Below are positions 17,579-26,981 of a stretch of 64,000 nucleotides of DNA, piece after piece (position 1 is the first letter of the stretch; every line of letters begins with the position of its first letter). A program made the position numbers and the translations under genes. This DNA comes from Trichomonas vaginalis G3 (taxonomy: Eukaryota > Parabasalia > Trichomonadida > Trichomonadidae), in NCBI RefSeq assembly GCF_026262505.1, contig NC_067205.1, positions 3,658,001-3,722,000 on the forward strand. Reading direction: 5' to 3'. A model generated the notes under the pieces. The model did not search any database, was not told the DNA's origin, and saw only the letters and a program-made list of their open reading frames with translations.

Positions 17579-19729
17579 ATGCCCCCATATAGAATGGATA
17601 GAAAGTCTGCTAGAATAAAAGCAGAGTTACAAAGATATGGTTGGAGAGTTTCGAAGAAGTTTAAATATAGGAAGGGAAGACCCATAAAAGTCTATGACAA
17701 ATTGTCTGGTCTTCGCTACGAAATGGATTTGGAAACAGCACGTGCCAATTATCCAAACAGACTAGAGAGGTTAGAAGAAGAACGTCTTATGGACATGCCT
17801 TTCGATGTTAGTGAACCTCAAGTTGAAGGACACGACGGCTTTGCCAGATTCTACTGGAAACATGACGAACAATTGCATCCTTTGAGAAGGAAAAAAGGAA
17901 AAGGTGAAGACACACATGCTCCCATGGAAAGAACAAGATATGCATATGAAAAGTATCGTGAAGTTAGAAGTCAAATTACATCTGGTCGAACCTTTACAGT
18001 AAACTTTGACGAAGGAAAGAACAAAGAAGGCTTCATGGGAGTACTTGCTGCCATACAAGACGGAAATAAGAAAGGACACAATCTCAGATTGACCATAACA
18101 GATTTGGATGGTCACATTTACTATGCACATGGCAATGAACAAACAGCCGCAAAACTTCTTGACGCTTTCAAGACTACAAAGAGAGAACAAATGGTTGACT
18201 CCGACTCAGACATTTTGAATGCAATTGAAGGAATTGCAAGTGTCAAGTTCGAATGGTACCAACCTAACCCTCAAGCAGTCAGACAACATGCTGGATACTT
18301 CCCTTCATAAATAAGTCTGACATTGACTTGACAAGGTATGGAATTTACAATTCAATTGAAACAATTGTCAATGAACCTTGCATTCTTACATGTCTCAGGA
18401 ACTCTGGTCTTGTTACAGATGAGAAGATGAAGTATCTTGAGTCATGTGTGAAGACAAGGTACATTCTCAGAGGTCAATTGGCAAAAATTGCACCGTTGGC
18501 AAATGTCAATATCCGAGTCAACATACCTACAGCTAAAGGTTCTTCACATGACGACTATGTTGTTGAGTTCAATTTACCATGGTTGAAGATTGTAATTGTC
18601 CACAACCACTTCATGTTGAACGAAAGTCTTACAAACCCATTGTTCGGAAAAGGCAAGTGCAACATTGTCAGAGCTGTAAACATTCTTTTCGAGAAAGGTT
18701 TGTTGGAACCAATTCCAGATGACAAGCTGACAGAAACTTTTGTACCAAAAGACGAAACAAACTTTTCATTGTTAGCAAGACCAAAAGTTGTTCCAGACAA
18801 AGTTCTAGTACAAAAGAAGTACACAGTTCCACAAGGAGTTGGTATGTTCGGATACCAACCTGAACCAGAAGAACTTCCAATGAGGTTGCAAGAACTTCAA
18901 GATGCTATAAACAAACTTCCATTGAGACATCCAATTGACGTCAAATTGTATTGGAGAGCATCTGAGTTAGGTCAGAAGGTTTTATATGAAACAGGTTGCT
19001 TCGAGATGTTTATGAGATAACAGGAGAAGTTTCTCAGAAGATAAGAGACTCACTTGAATTTCCACAAACTGGACCATTGGTTGCGACAAGTTCGACTCAT
19101 ACGAAAAGATATACTATGTCGACCTTAACGCTGCGTACATGAGGTTTGTCCAATATATTCCGACTGGAATTCCAAACGAAGATGGTGAGTTCCCGGGAAG
19201 GAACTATACAGTTGGAAAAGTCATACAACAACTGTATGATATTAGGAAAGCTTCAAACCCCAAACTTGCAATGACACTCAAATTGCTTATGAATTCGACA
19301 TGGGGATATTCCATTAAGAAACCTCAAGAGATGAAGAGTAAACATTATGAGAAGGTCGACAACTTTGTTGAAAGGTTTTCTCCTTTTGTTTTGAAGTACG
19401 AATTCACTCAAGGTCAAAGTGGCTTAGTAACCACATTAAAACCTATTGTCGAACATTGGTCTTACCCTCAGTTCGCAAAGGCAGTCCTTGACAACTACAA
19501 TGAGTTCTTCTCGGAAGTCAAATCGAAAGTCAAGGTTTACTATGAGAACATTGACGCACTCATGACGAACGAAGAAGGATACAACAAACTCATTGAAATG
19601 GGTTTAGTCGGTGAGAAGATGGGTCAATTCAAATTGGACAAAATTTTCACCGAAGTTCATGTCCTCTCCAAGCGTAAGTACTGGGGTGTTAAAGAAGATG
19701 GTGAAATAGTTAAACATTTCATGAAATAA
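17579..19729 (+). pseudogene. polB: Maverick family-B DNA polymerase, four frame fragments
   Basis: Read as one gene of about 716 codons with shifts near 18300, 19018 and 19085. The fragments run 17579-18310 (ending QHAGYFP), 18328-19020 (DLTRYGIYNSIETIV, CILTCLRNSG), a short linker, and the palm from about 19090. Motif A is YYVDLNAAYMR, motif B KLAMTLKLLMNSTWGYSIKK, motif C YYENIDAL (normally YxDTDS), then KLDKIFTEVHVLSKRKYWGV. This is the protein-primed type B polymerase of Polintons, which would copy the linear element. I see no clear DxE exonuclease motif. The leader is a long T/A run ending TAAAAATG. In-frame breaks make this copy inactive unless they are sequence errors. Confidence 0.85.
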
Positions 19730-19789
19730 AAAATTTTTATTCGAATTTGAATTAAAATGTGGGAATTCTTGGGAACGGGAAAAGCTTAT

Positions 19790-19990
19790 TTACTTGAGGA
19801 ACAAAGGTGGTGGTGGAGGTGGTGGCAACCAGTCCATTTTATATTCCTTCCTAGCTAATTTCCGTTTAATTTCATGGTCGCCCTCGGAGTCTTTGAATCG
19901 GACAGGTCGAGTTACACCATTCTTGGTCTCAAACTCATATATAACCTGTTTGTCTGTATTTTCGTCGACTATGGCACGAGACACGAACAT
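19790..19990 (-). CDS. Hypothetical basic protein with polyproline tail
   Basis: From ATG 19990: MFVSRAIVDENTDKQVIYEF, a KNGVTRPVRFKDSEGDHEIK segment, a basic stretch and a P7 run before the stop. About 66 residues. It is divergently arranged with 20021-20284 with 30 bp between the ATGs, which contain AAAAAGTGTCA. No family recognised. From here to about 22970 base composition is visibly less AT-rich than elsewhere in the element. Confidence 0.4.
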   Translation of the reverse strand: MFVSRAIVDENTDKQVIYEFETKNGVTRPVRFKDSEGDHEIKRKLARKEYKMDWLPPPPPPPLFLK

Positions 19991-20020
19991 TGACCAAACG
20001 GACAAAAAGTGTCATTTCGG

Positions 20021-20284
20021 ATGGTCAAGCAGCCAATCGCATTCGAGCACTTCGAAGAAGCCTTACGTTCCAAGGGAGAGGGTGTCTGGTGCAAGGCAGA
20101 GGTCATGAGACTCTACGAGCAGTACATCCTCAATGCCTGGGAGGACAAATCGTCCTTGAATTGGCAATTCTACCAACTCCTCTGGGACGACCTCCTACGC
20201 AACTGGGATAACGAAAGAGCCCAATTCAAAGGTCGGGAACTAATTTTCCAAATTACCATTAATTTAACATACTTATCCAAATAA
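20021..20284 (+). CDS. Hypothetical protein, 87 aa
   Basis: ATG 20021 gives MVKQPIAFEHFEEALRSKG, then aromatic-rich WCKAEVMRLYEQYILNAW and NWQFYQLLWDDLLRNWDNER segments, predicted helical. A GTG at 20009 in the same frame is a less likely start. The tail after 20240 is hydrophobic. No recognisable domain; the composition resembles a small DNA-binding or adaptor protein. Confidence 0.45.
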   Translation: MVKQPIAFEHFEEALRSKGEGVWCKAEVMRLYEQYILNAWEDKSSLNWQFYQLLWDDLLRNWDNERAQFKGRELIFQITINLTYLSK

Positions 20285-20333
20285 ACACCTAAATTTACTT
20301 GGGGTTTTCCCCTAAAATAAAATTTTTTTACTC

Positions 20334-21032
20334 TTAGAACCACTCGAGGTTCTCCTTACGGTTGTTGAGCTTGTCACCGTCAATGTGTCTGACCTTCGTC
20401 TTCTTGTCTGGATTTGGAACCCATTGAATTGCGACAAGCTTGCCCATGGAAATTGAACCGTGATTCCGAAGGTTAAGGTTCAAGTGTCCCAAGTTGTTGA
20501 GGACTGGGGTAAGAACCTTGCCTGTCTCCTTGTTGCGGATTTGGTATGGGTAGGGTTGGGAAATTTCGTAACCGTCATCGATAACAAGGGTTGCCCAAAC
20601 TTCCTCTTCTTCGTGTTTCTCTTCTTCCTCTTCTTCCTCTTCTTCCTCTTCTTCCTCTTCTTTGATAATACCTTCGGCAATTCTGTGTTCACGAATTACG
20701 GTGTTGGAGGTTCTGTCCTTTCCGAGTGCCGCCCAGATGGTGTCAATCTCTTCGAAGAAACGGTAGATGAGTCGGGCAAGGTTTTGGTTCTCTGTGTCGT
20801 ATTGGCGCAAGGTTTCCGCGAAATCGTTCAGGACTTTCTCATTGGAAGCTTGGTTCATGAGGACATTGGCTTTGAGATTGGTTATCTCTAACATAAGACT
20901 ACTTTGGAGAGTCTTAATGGTGTTTGTCAGATGAGCGTTCAATTGGACAATTTGAAGTTGAACTGGGCGCTTGTCTGGCAACCTTGAAAGGACATCTGCC
21001 ATTGTGTTCGGCTTCGGTGCTTGTTCGGACAT
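20334..21032 (-). CDS. Coiled-coil protein with C-terminal HNH-endonuclease-type domain
   Basis: 232 residues, intact. Residues 1-110 are helical, coiled-coil-like (VLNDFAETLRQYDTENQNLA). An uninterrupted run of 14 Glu sits near 125-140. Residues ~155-232 match the NUMOD/HNH_3 pattern of phage and intron-type endonucleases: YEISQPYPYQIRNKETGKVL, a KLVAIQWVPNPDKKTKVRHI segment, then DGDKLNNRKENLEWF at the very end. The HNH His is in VRHIDGD and the Asn/Arg/Asn follow. It ends right after NLEW, shorter than most HNH_3 proteins. Could be a nuclease or a DNA-binding regulator. Confidence 0.6.
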   Translation of the reverse strand: MSEQAPKPNTMADVLSRLPDKRPVQLQIVQLNAHLTNTIKTLQSSLMLEITNLKANVLMNQASNEKVLNDFAETLRQYDTENQNLARLIYRFFEEIDTIWAALGKDRTSNTVIREHRIAEGIIKEEEEEEEEEEEEEEKHEEEEVWATLVIDDGYEISQPYPYQIRNKETGKVLTPVLNNLGHLNLNLRNHGSISMGKLVAIQWVPNPDKKTKVRHIDGDKLNNRKENLEWF

Positions 21033-21064
21033 CGAAAAAATGAAGTGGTTTGAGAATGACGGTT

Positions 21065-21648
21065 TTACTTCAAAAAGCTTGTTATGACGGTTAAGTCATA
21101 CAACAAGTTTAAAATAATATCTTGTTCTTCTTCTGAACGTTTGTTGTCTCTTCCGATAAAAGTTTCGAACATGAGAACCAAAAAACGTTTTTTGAGATTG
21201 TGGAAGAGTTCAGGCAAACGTTCATATTCTGGATATGTTGGGAGCAGTTCGAAACATCTGAGCTGACTTTCGGACAAAATTGGGACAATGTCAACAAATT
21301 CATCTTTGGTCGGACTGCTTGAAGGTAAGTCCCTTACATGTAAGTAGCTCTGGTAAAGTCTTCTCATTTCTGCTAACTTTGGAGTATAGCTTCGTAATTT
21401 AAGAGTTTTAATTTTAATTGTCTTATTCCACTCTTGACATCTAAACGGTAACTATCCATGAGGTCAAGAGTAGCTTTGGTAGCTTTAAGTGGAGCTATCT
21501 GTTCCTTGACTTCTGCAATTTTGGTTGCAATTGTGATTTGAGCTCCTTCAAGTTCGCCGTCTATGTCGTTCTCAACGTCTTCAACCATGGCTTGAAACTC
21601 TTCATCGGTCTATTGAGATTGGTGTGGGACGAATTTAACTTGCTTCAT
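21065..21648 (-). pseudogene. Hypothetical coiled-coil protein, nonsense plus frameshift
   Basis: ATG 21648 opens MKQVKFVPHQSQ followed by an in-frame TAG near 21613. Reading continues EFQAMVEDVENDIDGELEG and a helical segment AEVKEQIAPLKATKATLDL. A shift near 21415 is needed to reach LRSYTPKLAEMRRLYQSYLH and the C-terminus DIILNLLYDLTVITSFLK. About 190 codons in all. No family recognised; the helical content suggests a structural or replication accessory protein. Confidence 0.45.
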
Positions 21649-21689
21649 TCAAAAAAATGAAAAAATGTTTTTACTCTAAACGTTAAGGT

Positions 21690-22055
21690 TTACTGAACTG
21701 GTTGGATGTCGCCTTCACAGGTTATGTAGAACGGCTGACCCGAGAAGTGAAGGAGACCCTTGAGAATTTGGTTCATTCTTGGGAAAGGGTTCTCTCTGTT
21801 TGGAAGTAGTATCCAAGGACGCTTGGCAAAGAACTTTATAATGGCTTCCTTCTTTGCTTGCTTTATGTCGTCGAAAGGAGTGTTTTCTGGTATTTGAATT
21901 GGAATTCCGGTCGAAGTCTCGAGATTCAAGGCAGCCCTTCCCGTTATCCAACCGTTAACAAGCTTGCCTTTTACATTCTGCCTGAGGAAGTCTTTAACAA
22001 GCTCGTTAATTTCAATTAGGTAAATTGCCTCGTCGGTAGGTTCGACCTCGACCAT
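21690..22055 (-). CDS. Hypothetical protein, 121 aa
   Basis: MVEVEPTDEAIYLIEINELV, VKGKLVNGWITGRAALNLET, GIPIQIPENTPFDDIKQAKK, a basic helical KFFAKRPWILLPNRENPFPR segment and GQPFYITCEGDIQPVQ. Intact, mixed alpha/beta composition, no domain recognised. Its ATG abuts the 21-bp minisatellite (22056-22343), so the repeats occupy its promoter position and that of the divergent gene at 22392. Confidence 0.5.
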   Translation of the reverse strand: MVEVEPTDEAIYLIEINELVKDFLRQNVKGKLVNGWITGRAALNLETSTGIPIQIPENTPFDDIKQAKKEAIIKFFAKRPWILLPNRENPFPRMNQILKGLLHFSGQPFYITCEGDIQPVQ

Positions 22056-22343
22056 TGCTACTGTCAGTAAAAGTACTGCTACTGTCAGTAAAAGTACTGC
22101 TACTGTCAGAAAAAGTACTGCTACTGTCAGTAAAAGTACTGCTACTGTCAGTAAAAGTACTGCTACTGTCAGTAAAAGTACTGCTACTGTCAGTAAAAAG
22201 GAAAATTTGAGAGGGTTTTCGACGATAAAGTACTGCTACTGTCAGTAAAAGTACTGCTACTGTCAGAAAAAGTACTGCTACTGTCAGAAAAAGTACTGCT
22301 ACTGTCAGTAAAAGTACTGCTACTGTCAGTAAAAGTACTGCTA
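22056..22343. repeat. 21-bp minisatellite with palindromic core, 7 + 5 copies
   Basis: Unit GTACTGCTACTGTCAGTAAAA, seven copies at 22056-22197, a 30-bp unrelated spacer, then five copies to about 22343. Each unit carries TACTG-T-CAGTA, a 5-bp-arm palindrome, so palindromes recur every two helical turns. It lies between divergent genes. Reading frames across it (SSTFTDS repeats) are artefacts of the repeat. Confidence 0.9.
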
Positions 22344-22391
22344 GTAGCAGAGATTTTTATCGTTGTGGTCCGACGATTAAGCCACAAACGA

Positions 22392-22970
22392 ATGTCCCAC
22401 GTCCCACCAACCCAGTCCATTCCCAAACCAGAGGAACCTAAAGAACCACAACAGTCTCCTCAGCAACCTCAGTTCCAGCAAGTACCTCCGAATTACTACC
22501 AATTTCCACCTCAAGGTTACTACCCACCACAAGGCTTCCCGAACTACCCTCCTCAGCCTATGCCTTACTTCCCCAACCCTTGGATGTTCCAGCAAGCTCC
22601 ACCCCAGCAATTCCAATCTCAATCCAAATCGAAGAGAGACCAAGAGTTCGAAGAAGGTCTGAACCGCTTACGCAAAGATTATGCCACAGCCCCGATGGAA
22701 GATGACAGGCTTTCAGTCTCTTCCCTCAAATCGACCGATTCGACTCGCACCACAGATTCGGTCAAAGACAGAGACGACTACCTCAAGCAGTCTGAGAGAC
22801 TCTTCATCCTACAATCATTTACAGTTGGAGCTCTCAAGAACATGCGCAATTACGAAGGTCAGACACCAGCTGGAGACCGCAAAACAGACATACTCACAAG
22901 AGCCGTCCAACTGGTCAAGACAAAGACTGAGATAGTCGACTTCATTCTTGCAGCTTGCCCATACAAGTAA
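22392..22970 (+). CDS. Pro/Gln/Tyr-rich protein, ~192 aa
   Basis: ATG 22392 (MSHVPPTQSIPKPEEP) is chosen because the truncated copy in element 2 starts at the same point (MSDVPPTESIPKPEEP at 58151). Residues 15-75 are a low-complexity region with QGYYPPQGFPNYPPQPMPYF. Then a charged segment (KSKRDQEFEEGLNRLRKDYA), Ser-rich DRLSVSSLKSTDSTRTTDS, and a helical C-terminus ending IVDFILAACPYK. It could self-associate or phase-separate; no family recognised. Transcribed away from the minisatellite. Confidence 0.55.
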   Translation: MSHVPPTQSIPKPEEPKEPQQSPQQPQFQQVPPNYYQFPPQGYYPPQGFPNYPPQPMPYFPNPWMFQQAPPQQFQSQSKSKRDQEFEEGLNRLRKDYATAPMEDDRLSVSSLKSTDSTRTTDSVKDRDDYLKQSERLFILQSFTVGALKNMRNYEGQTPAGDRKTDILTRAVQLVKTKTEIVDFILAACPYK

Positions 22971-22999
22971 AAAAAATAAACAATTACGAGTTAAACTTT

Positions 23000-23200
23000 T
23001 TATTCTTTCTTTTCTGAGTTGTTTAGAGCTGGTTTCTCTTGTAGGAACCTTTCGTACTCTTCCATGGTCATGTAATTGCGAATTTGGTACGCAATTCCAG
23101 GTTCGTTGTTTTTGAACCTTATGTATGTAACGCTTCCATCCTCCTCAGGGAAGTAAGCTGCTAACATCTGACCAAGTTTTCTCGGTGACTCGGAGCTCAT
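23000..23200 (-). CDS. Small hypothetical protein, 66 aa
   Basis: Start at ATG 23200 (MSSESPRKLGQMLAAYFPEE) preferred over upstream in-frame codons because AAAAAGTGACATTTTT stands directly before it. Contains DGSVTYIRFKNNEPGIAYQI and a MTMEEYERFLQEK helix. No family recognised. Absent from element 2 owing to a deletion. Confidence 0.5.
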   Translation of the reverse strand: MSSESPRKLGQMLAAYFPEEDGSVTYIRFKNNEPGIAYQIRNYMTMEEYERFLQEKPALNNSEKKE

Positions 23201-23236
23201 TAAAAATGTCACTTTTTAAACGTTAGGTTTTTAGTC

Positions 23237-23425
23237 TTATTTTACCCTTTGTTTGTCAAGGTAGTATTGGAGCGCAATTTCTCCAAATTCTCTGTGTCGG
23301 AGTTCTTCAGCATTTTCCAAGGTGTACCTGGAGAACTCAAAGAAGTTGTCAAGAACATACTGCCATGCTGCTCTTCTGAGTTCGTCGGTATTTTGGAAGT
23401 GTTGCACCTTCGAGTCTTCTGACAT
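23237..23425 (-). CDS. Small hypothetical protein, 62 aa
   Basis: MSEDSKVQHFQNTDELRRAA, then helical WQYVLDNFFEFSRYTLENAE and FGEIALQYYLDKQ. Leader contains AAAAAGTGTCATTTTTTTC. Predicted all-helical; no family recognised. It forms a tandem pair with 23000-23200 and is likewise missing from element 2. Confidence 0.5.
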   Translation of the reverse strand: MSEDSKVQHFQNTDELRRAAWQYVLDNFFEFSRYTLENAEELRHREFGEIALQYYLDKQRVK

Positions 23426-23436
23426 GAAAAAAATGA

Positions 23437-23650
23437 CACTTTTTCATTATATAACTGTTATTTTTGACGAAGTGAAGATTTGCACTTCGTCAAAAAAATC
23501 CCTGAAATCATATCTTACATACAAAAAAATGAAGAATAACTTTCACTTTTTCATTATATAACTGTTATTTTTGACGAAGTGAAGATTTGCACTTCGTCAA
23601 AAAAATCCCTGAAATCATATCTTACATACAAAAAAATGAAGAATAACTTT
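23437..23650. repeat. 107-bp tandem duplication with 14-bp hairpin
   Basis: Two copies, essentially identical (23437-23543, 23544-23650). Each has TTTTTGACGAAGTG and CACTTCGTCAAAAA as hairpin arms (first copy 23461-23474 and 23483-23496) and, on the minus strand, AAGATATGATTTCAGGGA before it. The same module appears in element 2 near 60166-60240 and 60896-60975. Confidence 0.85.
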
Positions 23651-23683
23651 CACTTTTTCTATTAAACCGTTTTGGCATTTCTC

Positions 23684-23863
23684 ATGAGTGAGTATAGTTC
23701 TGCCGAACCATTGGAAGAGAAGAAGTACCCTTGCTGGCAAAAGACAAAAATAGTTGCCTTAGTTGTCATTGCAATTGTACTCGTAATTGAATTCATTGTA
23801 CTTCTCTTCACGTACATAAAACTCAAGGACGGCATATGCTTCGCGAAGAGATATCCTTACTAA
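23684..23863 (+). CDS. Small single-span membrane protein, 59 aa
   Basis: ATG 23684 gives MSEYSSAEPLEEKKYPCWQK, then a clear hydrophobic span (IVALVVIAIVLVIEFIVLLF), then KLKDGICFAKRYPY. Lysines on both sides; likely an acidic N-terminal domain on one face. Candidate viral membrane protein. It is deleted from element 2. Leader contains AACTTTCACTTTTTC. Confidence 0.6.
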   Translation: MSEYSSAEPLEEKKYPCWQKTKIVALVVIAIVLVIEFIVLLFTYIKLKDGICFAKRYPY

Positions 23864-23882
23864 GACTAAACACTTACATTTT

Positions 23883-24757
23883 TCAAGCTTGACTTTTTAC
23901 AATTTGAACTTTGTTTGCGTAGATATGAATTCTGAAAGAAGTATGAGGGTCTTGTATGACTTTGTACTTCTCCCATAGTTCATGTCTGTCAAACTTACCT
24001 GCCATGGACTCTTTCATAAGTTCCATGAAATCGTCTTCGGACAATCCGGGGAAAAGTATTATGTCAGTAAGTATTCTTTTAACATCCTTACTTAAACTCT
24101 TGGCTGTCTGTACACAAATGACAACTGAGATGTTAAAGTGTCTGAGCTTCTTAAGAATTCGACACATATCTTGTTCTCTATTCTTTAACAAAGGATGAGA
24201 GGCGAAATCATCTAAGATAAGAAGACATCTATGAGGGTAAGTCTTCCAATCGTAAGATTGCAATTTCTTCGAAATGTATTCTATCTCTTTCTGTTTGTTT
24301 CTGAAGTGTTTCTTCTCTAATATTCTCTGCATTTCCTCATTTGGGTCTTTAAACTTCGAATTTATATACTCATTTATAGCATTATACTTCAAAACTCTTC
24401 TTTGGTACTTCTTTATCCAATCTAACAACTCAGTATCCTTTATACATACTAACTTAGACTTCTTTATAATATCTTTGAACGAATTGACGGTTTGGTCAAA
24501 TTGACCAGAAGTACACAAATAACAACTAACTCATAGAATGGGTTCTTCTCATCTAGTTCTTGTTGTTGTGCAGCCATTTTAAGATAAGTGAAAGTCTTAC
24601 CCGACCCAGGTGGTGCAATTAGACCTGTTATACCATTCTGAGCAAATAAGAACTTGTCATGTATAGGCTTTATCTGAGCATTTTCTAACTTCCTCTTGTT
24701 CTTGTTTAAAACATTCTCAAATTTCTTGTCAATGTCAGCAAACTTTTTTTCTAACAT
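23883..24757 (-). pseudogene. A32-like genome-packaging ATPase, frameshifted
   Basis: From ATG 24757 (MLEKKFADIDKKFENVL), about 290 codons. Walker A APPGSGKTF at about residues 46-53; Walker B CLLILDDF at about 180-187; sensor-like VVICVQTAKSLS; C-terminal FRIHIYANKVQIVKSQA. This is the FtsK/HerA-type ATPase that pumps DNA into capsids in Polintons, virophages and large DNA viruses. A one-base deletion near 24515 separates VVIC from TSGQFDQTVNSF; element 2 has the continuous version there but is broken at Walker A instead. Divergent from 24794 across 36 bp. Confidence 0.8.
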
Positions 24758-24793
24758 ATTTTTAGAAAAATTAAAATTTTTATCTTTTAGAAA
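24758..24793. promoter_or_regulatory. 36-bp bidirectional spacer
   Basis: All DNA between the ATPase ATG (minus) and the 24794 ATG (plus): A/T only apart from single G/C bases, with TTTTTATCTTTTAGAAAATG reading right. The same 36-bp distance is kept in element 2 (57148-57183). Confidence 0.5.
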
Positions 24794-25246
24794 ATGTCTA
24801 GCGATTTCGCTATCTATATTCGAGACAAGCTTTTCGACAGCAAAACATCTGTCGACCATAAAATCTTACATAGTGTAAACAAGAAAGGTGAATTTGTTCT
24901 AAAGTTCTGTTTCTGGGAATATGACAAGAACCATAAAACATTAAGCAGAGCAGTCTTAAAATTTGTCAATGACAGACTTGTTGACAGAGATGACGCCGAT
25001 TGGAAAGATGAAGTCCAACAAAAGTTCTTAGAATGCAAAGAAGACACATGCGCTGTTCTTGAAGATGAAATAGAAAACAGAATAGAAGAGCTATTAAAGG
25101 ACAAAGAACTTTTACATAAATATGGTTGCGCCAAATTTGACATAACTCCACCAGAAAAGAAGAAGAGAGAAAAGAAAGAAAAGAAAGTAGAAGAAGAGAA
25201 GAAAGAACCTGAACCAGTTCCAGAGAAAAAGAAATTTGACATGTAA
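24794..25246 (+). CDS. Hypothetical protein with Lys/Glu tail, 150 aa
   Basis: MSSDFAIYIRDKLFDSKTSV, LKFCFWEYDKNHKTLSRAVL, a helical VLEDEIENRIEELLKDKELL segment, FDITPPEKKKREKKEKK and an acidic/basic tail ending KKKFDM. Intact in both elements (147 aa at 56704-57147, tail shorter by three residues), so it is probably under selection or recently copied. No domain recognised. Head to head with the packaging ATPase, which hints at a role in late assembly. Confidence 0.6.
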   Translation: MSSDFAIYIRDKLFDSKTSVDHKILHSVNKKGEFVLKFCFWEYDKNHKTLSRAVLKFVNDRLVDRDDADWKDEVQQKFLECKEDTCAVLEDEIENRIEELLKDKELLHKYGCAKFDITPPEKKKREKKEKKVEEEKKEPEPVPEKKKFDM

Positions 25247-25262
25247 AAATAAAATTTTATTT

Positions 25263-25682
25263 TTAGAACATTTCTGGGTCAATGTCAATGTTCTCTTCCT
25301 CTTTAGGAGCAAACACTGGCTTAGACTCTAAAATCTTTTTACCCAATTTACCTTGAACTTCTACAACTTTAGACTCATAATATTCATAGTCGTCTGTCTT
25401 CTTTGGTTCATAAGGTATAACAAGTTTGTATGCTTTGCCTTCTTTAAGGTTTGAGAACCTTCTGTCAAAACTTTCTTTGACTGTTAACAAACCTTCTATG
25501 TCTAAGTCTTCAAATTTCGCACCATTTTTAGTCACAATAGCAAACTTAACTGGTTCGATGTTCCAAACTTTGCTGAATGAAGACTTTTCAAAATGGTAGA
25601 AGTAAACATTCAAATATGTGAATGGGTCTAGTTCTTCTTTAAGTCCTGACATGTACTTGTTTACTGAGATGAATTTCGTCAT
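25263..25682 (-). CDS. Conserved hypothetical protein, 139 aa
   Basis: MTKFISVNKYMSGLKEELDP, YLNVYFYHFEKSSF, EPVKFAIVTKNGAKFEDLDI, a basic YKLVIPYEPKKTDDYEYYES region and an acidic end EEENIDIDPEMF. Beta-rich centre with an acidic C-terminal tail is the layout of many single-stranded DNA-binding proteins, and it sits beside the helicase, but this is inference only. Intact in both elements. Leader TTTTTTATCCGATAGAAAAGATG. Confidence 0.6.
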   Translation of the reverse strand: MTKFISVNKYMSGLKEELDPFTYLNVYFYHFEKSSFSKVWNIEPVKFAIVTKNGAKFEDLDIEGLLTVKESFDRRFSNLKEGKAYKLVIPYEPKKTDDYEYYESKVVEVQGKLGKKILESKPVFAPKEEENIDIDPEMF

Positions 25683-25719
25683 CTTTTCTATCGGATAAAA
25701 AAATATTTTTTTTTAAAAT

Positions 25720-26951
25720 TTACTCAGAAAAATTTTTCTTTGTATATACACCATTCTGTACGTCTAAAAGACTTTTGACATTTGCCAAGAATGTTCGTTT
25801 AGACGCTGCATATAACCATACTTGACAATATTGTTTATATTCATCATATAAAGACTTTCATCTAAACACTCAAAGTCGCTTTCTTCTATGAACAGTTCAT
25901 ATACACTCTTGTTTGCTTCTAACAATGTTTGTCTCTCTTCGGTATGTGGAATTTGTCTTGGATTGAACTTAGAAATATCTAATGTCATGAAATATGAGAA
26001 CAAGTGGTTGTAAAAGTCAGATGTCAAAGTTTCTGCTAAGTCGTCAAAATATTCTGTATCTTGCATATGAGAATCTGACGTTCTGACAACTACATATCTT
26101 CTGTCAGAACTTTCTAACTTCATCGGAACAGCATTGTTTGAAACCATAATGAAGTTTGCAACATTTTCACAAACTCTTTGGTCTTTATACTTTCTTTCAA
26201 CAACTCCAACTTTGTCTGTTATAAGACTCTTCAAAGCATCTGAGTTCAAAACTTTTGTTGTATCTATACTTTGAAGTTCATTGCAAACTATAAGTTTCAT
26301 ATTCTCAATAGAAGAGTTAAATTTACCGCAGATGTTTTCTAAGTTTGTCATATTAGGGTTCGAATAACCTTCTAACAGTTTGCATAAGATATCTGTAAAG
26401 AAAGTATTCTTACCAGTTCCTTGTTTTCCAATTATAATGAGAGCAGTTTCATTTTTAGCACTTGGATGTTGTAAGATGTTTGCAAACCAACATAAGATAT
26501 ACTCATAAACCTTTTCGTTTCCATTGCATATAATTTCTTTGACATGGTCTAACCAAGCTTCTATAATATTTTCTTTCCATTCTACTTGTTCGTATTTATA
26601 TCCAGTGAAGATAGAATAGAAGTTTGGAGAAGGTGTATAGAACTTTATACCTCGAACTGAAAAATCTTCTAACTTTGACAATAAGATATCCCAAGCATCT
26701 AACATCTTCATGCCAACTTGTACGACTTTTATTTTCTTAAGTTTCTGTCTACATTCTTGTTCTGAAACTATTGTCGCTTTAGGTTTGTTAAAGACTACAT
26801 CCCATTCTTTCATAACATAACATTCTGGGGCAGAGTCGACATAAATGACTAAACGTTTCAAATTCTCGACTGCTTTGTTATAGTCTCTAAATGGACACAT
26901 ATTTCTGAATGCTTGGAAGTCATAAAAATCTGAAACATCTATTCTGTACAT
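25720..26951 (-). pseudogene. SF3 (D5-like) helicase, frameshifted near the C-terminus
   Basis: About 410 codons from ATG 26951. Walker A IIIGKQGTGKN (residues ~172-182), SF3 motif B LIVCNE (E225), motif C NFIMVSNN (~264-271), followed by DRRYVVVRTS. The N-terminal ~150 residues are not a recognisable primase. Replicative helicase for the element together with PolB. The last ~45 codons shift frame near 25860: element 2 retains SLYDSYKQYCQEYGYM there. Leader is a long T/A tract then TATAAAAATG, as in element 2. Confidence 0.8.
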
Positions 26952-26981
26952 TTTTATAAAAATAAAAAAAATATTATTTTT

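Noticed and set aside
17771-18190. 139-codon antisense ORF within polB
   Set aside because: Shadow of the polymerase coding strand; Cys/Phe-rich and without its own start context.
22056-22343. Coding repeat (SSTFTDS) on the minus strand
   Set aside because: The 21-bp unit is a multiple of three so any frame stays open; both flanking genes start outside it and element 2 has an unrelated array here.
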